A stretch of 22,195 nt of DNA, taken from positions 1 to 22,195 of the forward strand of contig JASAOO010003105.1 in the NCBI GenBank assembly GCA_030849075.1. The letters run 5' to 3'. Of the stretch, positions 17,621 to 22,195 are shown one piece after another. Made by a program: the position numbers and the translations under genes. Numbering within the stretch: the stretch's first letter is position 1; each line of letters starts with the position of its first letter. This stretch comes from Zelonia costaricensis. Taxonomy: Eukaryota; Euglenozoa; Kinetoplastea; Trypanosomatida; Trypanosomatidae. Below the pieces are notes generated by a model. That model saw only the letters and a list, made by a program, of their open reading frames with translations, was not told the DNA's origin and searched no databases.

Positions 17621-17947
17621 AGAGTGGCGCAGCCTCGGTGAGTTGCGTCGATCAGACTCCCCTCGCCGCGTGGACGTGCCGCGACCTTCGTGCAGCATCG
17701 CCGACCGCCGCCTCCCTGGACGCTGCAGCGGCTTCATCCTAGCCCATCCCCACTACCCCCTCTCGCACCCTCTTGCCTGCACGCCGCGCTGGGGGCGCTC
17801 GCAGTGCGCCTTGTGTGTGACCCACGCGCACTCGGCTTCCTTCGCGCGACTTCCAGCACGCCTTGGTCGGACGCGGCGTACCTTGGGCGGAGCGCTTGGC
17901 CTTCTCTTTCGCGGCATCAACGACCCACGAATCAGAGCCGCCCAGCC

Positions 17948-20737
17948 ATGCCCGCCAGTTTCAAGGCGCACGTGAGCTGCGCCGGTGAGATTGCGAATGC
18001 ACTGACAACCAACACGGAGAAGATTGTGAAGAGCCTCAAATGGCTCTACAACAAGAAGTATCCCTTCTATGCGGAGACCAAAGAGGTCTGGGCCGGCGCT
18101 CAGCAGAGCAGCGACGACGAGAGTGGGGCCGACGACGTCGCTACGGAAAGCGCCGAGCGGCCGGTGGATAGCTGTGCGCGAGAGGCAGCGCGAACAGCCC
18201 TAGCCGCTGCATTGCTGGACCTTCACCGTGCCGCCACGGAGCAAGGGCGAGTCGTGGAGGTCGTGGGGCACCGCTTCAAGTCGCCCTTGGCTCTCCGCCT
18301 CGTCGACGGCTCACTGCGCAGTCTCACCGGGGGCGCGGAGCAATTACTGGACGCTGTGTCAAGTGAGGCGTGTGACTTCTCGCTGCTTCCTGCAGCGAGC
18401 ACCCTCGACTGTCTGCGTCGAAGTGCGGCACGGCTAGCGGAGTGTAACTCGCGCCTCGCAAGCTTCGCGAGCCTCATGGCCAGCAGGCCTCCCCGCGCTG
18501 GGTGTGCTCCATCTACGCCACAACACCAACAGCAGCTGCAGCGAGCAGCGCCCTCATACCCACCGACCACCTCGGCATCGCCGCCGCAGGCTCGCCACCT
18601 TCCTGTGCCAGCGTACGAGCCCATCGCAGAACCCGCCTCCGCCACGCCCCGCGCTGCACCGTCACCCCCTACGGTGGCGCCGGTGCAGCGCATGGCGCCG
18701 GTGCCCGCACCGCCCCCGCAGCCGACTGCGTGTGTCTCCCCGCAGCACGACACCGCCACAGCGAACGTCAACGCCGCACTGCAGAATGCGATCATGCCCA
18801 TAATCGACAGCGACGACGATGATGCGTTGTTGCCGCAGTGTGCCTTCGATGATCTCTTCGGGAGCGCGCTGCCGCAAACGCACCCGCAGCTGTTGCGTGC
18901 GCCGCAGCTCTCGGTGGACGGCGGCGCGGACCAACCGGTGCTGACGCACGCGACCCTGCGCGCGAGGCAGCTGCGTGAGGGCCGGCTCAATGTGGTGGAT
19001 CACGAGCTGGGCGAGGAGGAGCGGCGCATCATCGAGCAGTCACCAACCATGCGAGAGGTGCTAGCCCACTTCGCGACCAGGTACTACAACGTGAAGAGGG
19101 TGCAGCTCCGTACCTACGCCAGGTCCATTGGAGCGTCCGGCCCGCAGCTCTGGGCCGCGGCGCTGGATGTGTCGGTCCCCGTGGGTGACGACGTCGATGC
19201 GGCGGACCTGCGGCCCGAGAGGTTCTGGGAGGAGGAGCGCATCGGCGAGACGCCGCGCGAAAGCGAGGGCAACGTGCAGTGGCTCGAGCTCGTGCGCTCT
19301 GAACCCGGCGTGCGCGGCAATATTGTGAAGCAGCGCGCCATTGCACTTGCCATCGCGGTGCTCTTTCCGCGCGTGCACAAGCACTACCGTGCGCTCAACC
19401 GCGACGACAGCGTGGACGTCGACGAAGATGCCCGCGGAGCGCTGGCACTCCTGCGCGCCGACGGGCTGCGTACGCTGTCGATGAGCTCCTTCGCGCTGGA
19501 TGGGACGTGCTTTGTGGAGCAGGCATTCCGGCTCATGACGAACTCCGGCACACGCGTTGGCGCGCTGACGTGGTCGATCACCGAGGTGCGCAACGGAGGG
19601 AGTCAGTACAACGCACAGGGTCGGCCCGACAGTTTTTTTGTGCGCATTCGCAGCGGCAGCGGTGATGTCATCGCTGAGCTGTCGAGCGCCGACAGCAGTG
19701 CAGTGCGCACGGCGCGAGGCCTGCCGCCTCGGGCCTTGTCGGAGCGTGGCCCCGAGCGCGAGGTGTCGGTGCTTGTGCCCACGGTGCACGATGCGCTGCT
19801 GCTGGCGGCCACGGAGCTCGGCGTGCGTGACCAGTTTATGCTGTTGAAGCGGTCATTCGATCGTGTGCAGGTGCCGGTCGTGAACGAGCCCCGCGAGTAC
19901 ATCGTTAACTTCATTGCGCTGTTGCTCGGAATGGACGGTGACGGCACTGGGTCGAGTACGAGGGTGGTGGAAGTCGAGGATCGGCCGCTTGGTGGCGGGT
20001 GGTGCACCACTGTGAGAGTGTGCACCTTTGAGGATCCGCTGGAAAGGCGCGACACGGAGGAGAACTGGGTCACGCTGGAGAGTGTGGCGGCATCCACCAA
20101 GAAGGTCTCGCGCAGCGAGGCATTCATGAGCCTGGGCAAGTCCAACTTCACGGCGGAGCTGCTGCGCATGCTGGATTACGGCCCGGCGGCGCAGAAGGCG
20201 CACGCCGAAACGATTCTCCTCACCCGTGTCGCCATCCCCCCGCCGATAGACCAGCAGCCCGCGCAGGATCGTTTCTTGTCCAACGGGAGCCGCCTTTCGT
20301 CTACTTCGTCCAGTAATACAGCCGGCTTTGGTGCGGTTGGCCAGCCGCTGGCGACGGGGTCGGAGTGTGGAAGCGAGACGGCCACCGGGGCTGTCAACGC
20401 CTTTGTGGCGGAGAAGATCATGCAGTCCGTGCCCAAGGCGACTGCCGAGTTGGAGATGTGGCTGCAGCAGGTGTACCCTGGTGTCCGCGGCAAGGTGAGC
20501 TGGGACGCTGCTGCGATGGAGAGCTTCCGCACCACGCTGCAGTGCAGGGGCGCACTCACCTTGGGCGTGTACATCGCGGAGGAGAAGGATCTTCCTGCGG
20601 GTGTGGACCAGGAGACGCCGCTGAGGGGCCCTGGCCCGCTCAACGCGCTGTACAAGACAATTAGGCAAATCAAGGAGACGGTTGACCGCGCCCCGCTAGT
20701 TGAGCGGAACCGCGCTCGCGAGATGCCGTGCGCGTGA
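17948..20737 (+). CDS. conserved-looking protein of unknown function, possible dsRBD-like folds
   Basis: A 929-residue protein that I do not recognise. Residues 1-50 look globular (SLKWLYNKKYPFYAETKEVW), about 55-75 are acidic, and about 190-280 are Pro/Gln/Ala/Ser-rich linker ending in SDDDDALL near 287. From about 330 the sequence is well-folded in character (EEERRIIEQSPTMREVLAHF). Three C-terminal stretches weakly follow the dsRBD pattern: about 545-625 (SFFVRIRSGSGDVIAEL, then HDALLLAATELGV), 660-735 (GGGWCTTVRV, then ASTKKVSRSEAFMSLGKSNF) and 855-910 (ALTLGVYIAEEKD, then GPGPLNALYKTIRQI). No signal peptide, membrane helix or clear presequence is seen, so a cytosolic or nuclear protein is likely. 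The start is the first in-frame ATG and first ATG after the candidate acceptor. Codon use is GC3-rich but somewhat less extreme than in the upstream genes. Confidence 0.8.
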   Translation: MPASFKAHVSCAGEIANALTTNTEKIVKSLKWLYNKKYPFYAETKEVWAGAQQSSDDESGADDVATESAERPVDSCAREAARTALAAALLDLHRAATEQGRVVEVVGHRFKSPLALRLVDGSLRSLTGGAEQLLDAVSSEACDFSLLPAASTLDCLRRSAARLAECNSRLASFASLMASRPPRAGCAPSTPQHQQQLQRAAPSYPPTTSASPPQARHLPVPAYEPIAEPASATPRAAPSPPTVAPVQRMAPVPAPPPQPTACVSPQHDTATANVNAALQNAIMPIIDSDDDDALLPQCAFDDLFGSALPQTHPQLLRAPQLSVDGGADQPVLTHATLRARQLREGRLNVVDHELGEEERRIIEQSPTMREVLAHFATRYYNVKRVQLRTYARSIGASGPQLWAAALDVSVPVGDDVDAADLRPERFWEEERIGETPRESEGNVQWLELVRSEPGVRGNIVKQRAIALAIAVLFPRVHKHYRALNRDDSVDVDEDARGALALLRADGLRTLSMSSFALDGTCFVEQAFRLMTNSGTRVGALTWSITEVRNGGSQYNAQGRPDSFFVRIRSGSGDVIAELSSADSSAVRTARGLPPRALSERGPEREVSVLVPTVHDALLLAATELGVRDQFMLLKRSFDRVQVPVVNEPREYIVNFIALLLGMDGDGTGSSTRVVEVEDRPLGGGWCTTVRVCTFEDPLERRDTEENWVTLESVAASTKKVSRSEAFMSLGKSNFTAELLRMLDYGPAAQKAHAETILLTRVAIPPPIDQQPAQDRFLSNGSRLSSTSSSNTAGFGAVGQPLATGSECGSETATGAVNAFVAEKIMQSVPKATAELEMWLQQVYPGVRGKVSWDAAAMESFRTTLQCRGALTLGVYIAEEKDLPAGVDQETPLRGPGPLNALYKTIRQIKETVDRAPLVERNRAREMPCA

Positions 20738-21126
20738 GGCGTGGGTGGCGCGTGGTGTGCAGTGTGTGCGCGCAGGTGCGGGACGCTGTAGGCGAGGTGG
20801 TGGGCGAGCTGCGCCTCCCCACGACGTCGCTGCTGCCGCGGGCCTTGGCGCTGCTCTGCATGCCGACGGCTGACGCAGCTCGCGGCGGGTGAAGCGGTTT
20901 GCCTTCGTCTCTGCCTGTGCCTGTGCGTGTGCGGTGCGGTACGGTGCGTTGAGTTGCGTGCGTGATGTTTGGGCGTGTTTGGGCGCAGAATAGGCGAGGG
21001 AGCAGCGGCATCCCCTCTGCGGTGTGGCGCAGCAGCGGCAGGGGCGGCGTGGAGGCTGCAGCCGGCTCTTGTCACCGCCACTGCTGGCTTTGTGTTGCCT
21101 TCATCCCACCACTCGTGCTTTCTAGA

Positions 21127-21149
21127 GTGTGTGTGTGTGTGTGTGTGTG
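21127..21149 (+). repeat. (GT)n microsatellite
   Basis: Uninterrupted GT repeat in the spacer or 3' UTR after the last gene. Confidence 0.93.
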
Positions 21150-22128
21150 GTGGGAGGGAGGCATGTGATGCGAAGCGGCGGCTGCGGTTGGCAAGGACGG
21201 GCTGTGTTCTCGGCGCCGTCCCATTCGTGACGCTGGTCTGCGCACACGGTGCGGGTGCGGGGGTGCCACGGCGGTGCTGTCGCAGGAGCTGAGCGAGACC
21301 GTCAGCTGCGTTTTTTGGCGCAACGGACGGCGGCAGCGTGACGGACGCGCGGTGTACGCGAGTCAATGCCGAAACGGGGTGTAGACAGGGCACGTGCGTC
21401 GCTCCAGGCAGGGCTTCCAGCTCTGTGGCGAGACGGTGTGCGCCCCCTGTATTGCCTTGTGAGGCGTTCGACTGCTCCCGCCGTACGGTTGGGCTGCCGC
21501 TGTGCGTGTGCAGCGAAGGAGACCTGCGTGTGTGTGTGTGGACGGGTGTGCGGATGTGTGTCTGTTGCAGTCGCTCATTATTTAGCTTCTCTCTTTTACG
21601 TCTCCTGTTCGCTTTGCGCCTGCTGGCCCGTCTCTGTCCTGCCTGCCGCCCCGCCCCACCTGCGTACAGAACACCGCGGCGGTGGTGTTGCGCGGACGTG
21701 GGCAGGGCGCGTGGCTCCGCTTCCCCTTTGTCCGCCCCGTTATTTGATGTGCGTCCTCCCCGGGGGGGGGGGGGATACACGCAAAGAGGGGGGGTGCGGC
21801 GCGGACTGCACCGCNCCGCCGCCGCCTCGCCTTCTTGTGCTTCTCTCAGTCGAGTCAGTGTCTCCCTCCCACCTCCCACCTCCCTGTTTCTTGCTCTTCC
21901 ATGCTTGTGCGCGTGCGTGCGTGTGGTGAAGGTAGTGGGGGTCGCATTCCGTGAGAAGATCGCTGGTGCTTTCTTCTTTGTGTTTCCCTCCCACCCACCT
22001 CAACGGGATGAGAACGCTCTGAGAGTGTTGTTCAAGTCTGTGTCGCGCGTGATGATGTGTGTGTCACGGTGGCGATACTGTGTTTCCCCTCACGTTGTCT
22101 GCGTGCGTGCGTGCGTCCTGAATGGGCT

Positions 22129-22161
22129 TTCGTCTTCTCTTTTGTCCCCCTCCCGTTGAAG
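22129..22161 (+). promoter_or_regulatory. candidate trans-splice acceptor for a gene beyond the window
   Basis: A T/C-rich tract (TTTCGTCTTCTC, then TTTTGTCCCCCTCCCGTT) leads to the first AG at 22160-22161, 34 bases before the end of the window. By analogy with the other spacers, the next + strand gene should begin shortly downstream. Confidence 0.4.
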
Positions 22162-22195
22162 TAAAGTGGGAGAGGCGCCGCGCCGCATTCGTTTC

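Larger units (their letters stand above)
16065..17947 (+). other. intergenic spacer and 5' leader of the last gene
   Basis: No supported gene in about 1.9 kb. It contains CA microsatellites at 16499-16521 and 16707-16728, a GT microsatellite at 17373-17399 and several pyrimidine tracts. A frame covering about 16840-17742 was rejected: it begins without ATG and reads through the GT repeat. The last 327 bases before the gene are free of ATG. Confidence 0.7.
20738..22195 (+). other. 3' UTR and downstream spacer
   Basis: No convincing gene in the last about 1.46 kb. It is G/T-rich immediately after the stop, with a GT microsatellite at 21127-21149, a run of 13 G at 21762-21774, a further G7 at 21788-21794 and an undetermined base at 21815. 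Toward the end the strand becomes pyrimidine-rich. A long open frame on the minus strand (20176-21879) is a shadow of GC-rich sequence and runs into the end of the gene at 17948-20737. Confidence 0.7.

Noticed and set aside
16840..17742. 300-residue + strand frame in the spacer
   Set aside because: It starts with GTG, consists of Cys/Ser/Arg-rich compositional sequence and reads through the GT microsatellite.
20176..21879. 567-residue minus-strand frame that could indicate a convergent gene
   Set aside because: It overlaps the end of the real + strand gene, reads through a CA repeat as Thr-His runs and contains an undetermined base. No domain or conserved-looking segment was seen.
1..22195. 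tRNA, snoRNA, transposon or strand-switch region
   Set aside because: No B-box-like or cloverleaf sequence, no reverse transcriptase or transposase motif and no minus-strand gene were recognised by eye. A dedicated covariance-model search was not possible.

Overview
This looks like nuclear DNA of a kinetoplastid protist, most likely a Leishmania-type trypanosomatid of the subfamily Leishmaniinae. The evidence is: five long intronless genes, all on the + strand and separated by 1-2 kb spacers; strongly GC-rich third codon positions; long pyrimidine tracts followed by AG just upstream of start codons, the signature of spliced-leader trans-splicing in polycistronic transcription; and many (GT)n/(CA)n microsatellites in the spacers. 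No bacterial signals, introns, tRNAs, rRNAs, CRISPR arrays or transposons were seen. The species cannot be determined.

Layout: 726-4490 encodes an ASNSD1-like asparagine-synthetase-domain protein (N-terminal Cys glutaminase plus PP-loop synthetase domain), about twice the usual family size and carrying what appears to be an inserted LOTUS/OST-HTH winged helix. 6290-6823 is a small single-pass membrane protein with a mitochondrial-type N-terminus. 7860-9959 is a fusion of an acidic region, ankyrin repeats and a divergent N-myristoyltransferase-like (double GNAT) domain. 11970-16064 is a large protein with a mitochondrial-type presequence, an RGG/Gly-rich region and several segments resembling double-stranded-RNA-binding domains. 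17948-20737 is a protein of unknown function that may also hold divergent dsRBD-like folds.

The spacers 1-725, 4491-6289, 6824-7859, 9960-11969, 16065-17947 and 20738-22195 hold no convincing genes. They contain UTRs, candidate trans-splice acceptors, microsatellites and a sense-strand G-quadruplex motif. Two bases are undetermined (11106 and 21815).

Trypanosomatid neighbours need not share a pathway, so no operon-like logic is claimed. A loose theme is possible RNA binding (LOTUS, dsRBD-like folds) and mitochondrial targeting (the genes at 6290 and 11970). The most novel-looking items are the LOTUS insertion in the asparagine-synthetase-like protein and the ankyrin/N-myristoyltransferase-like fusion.
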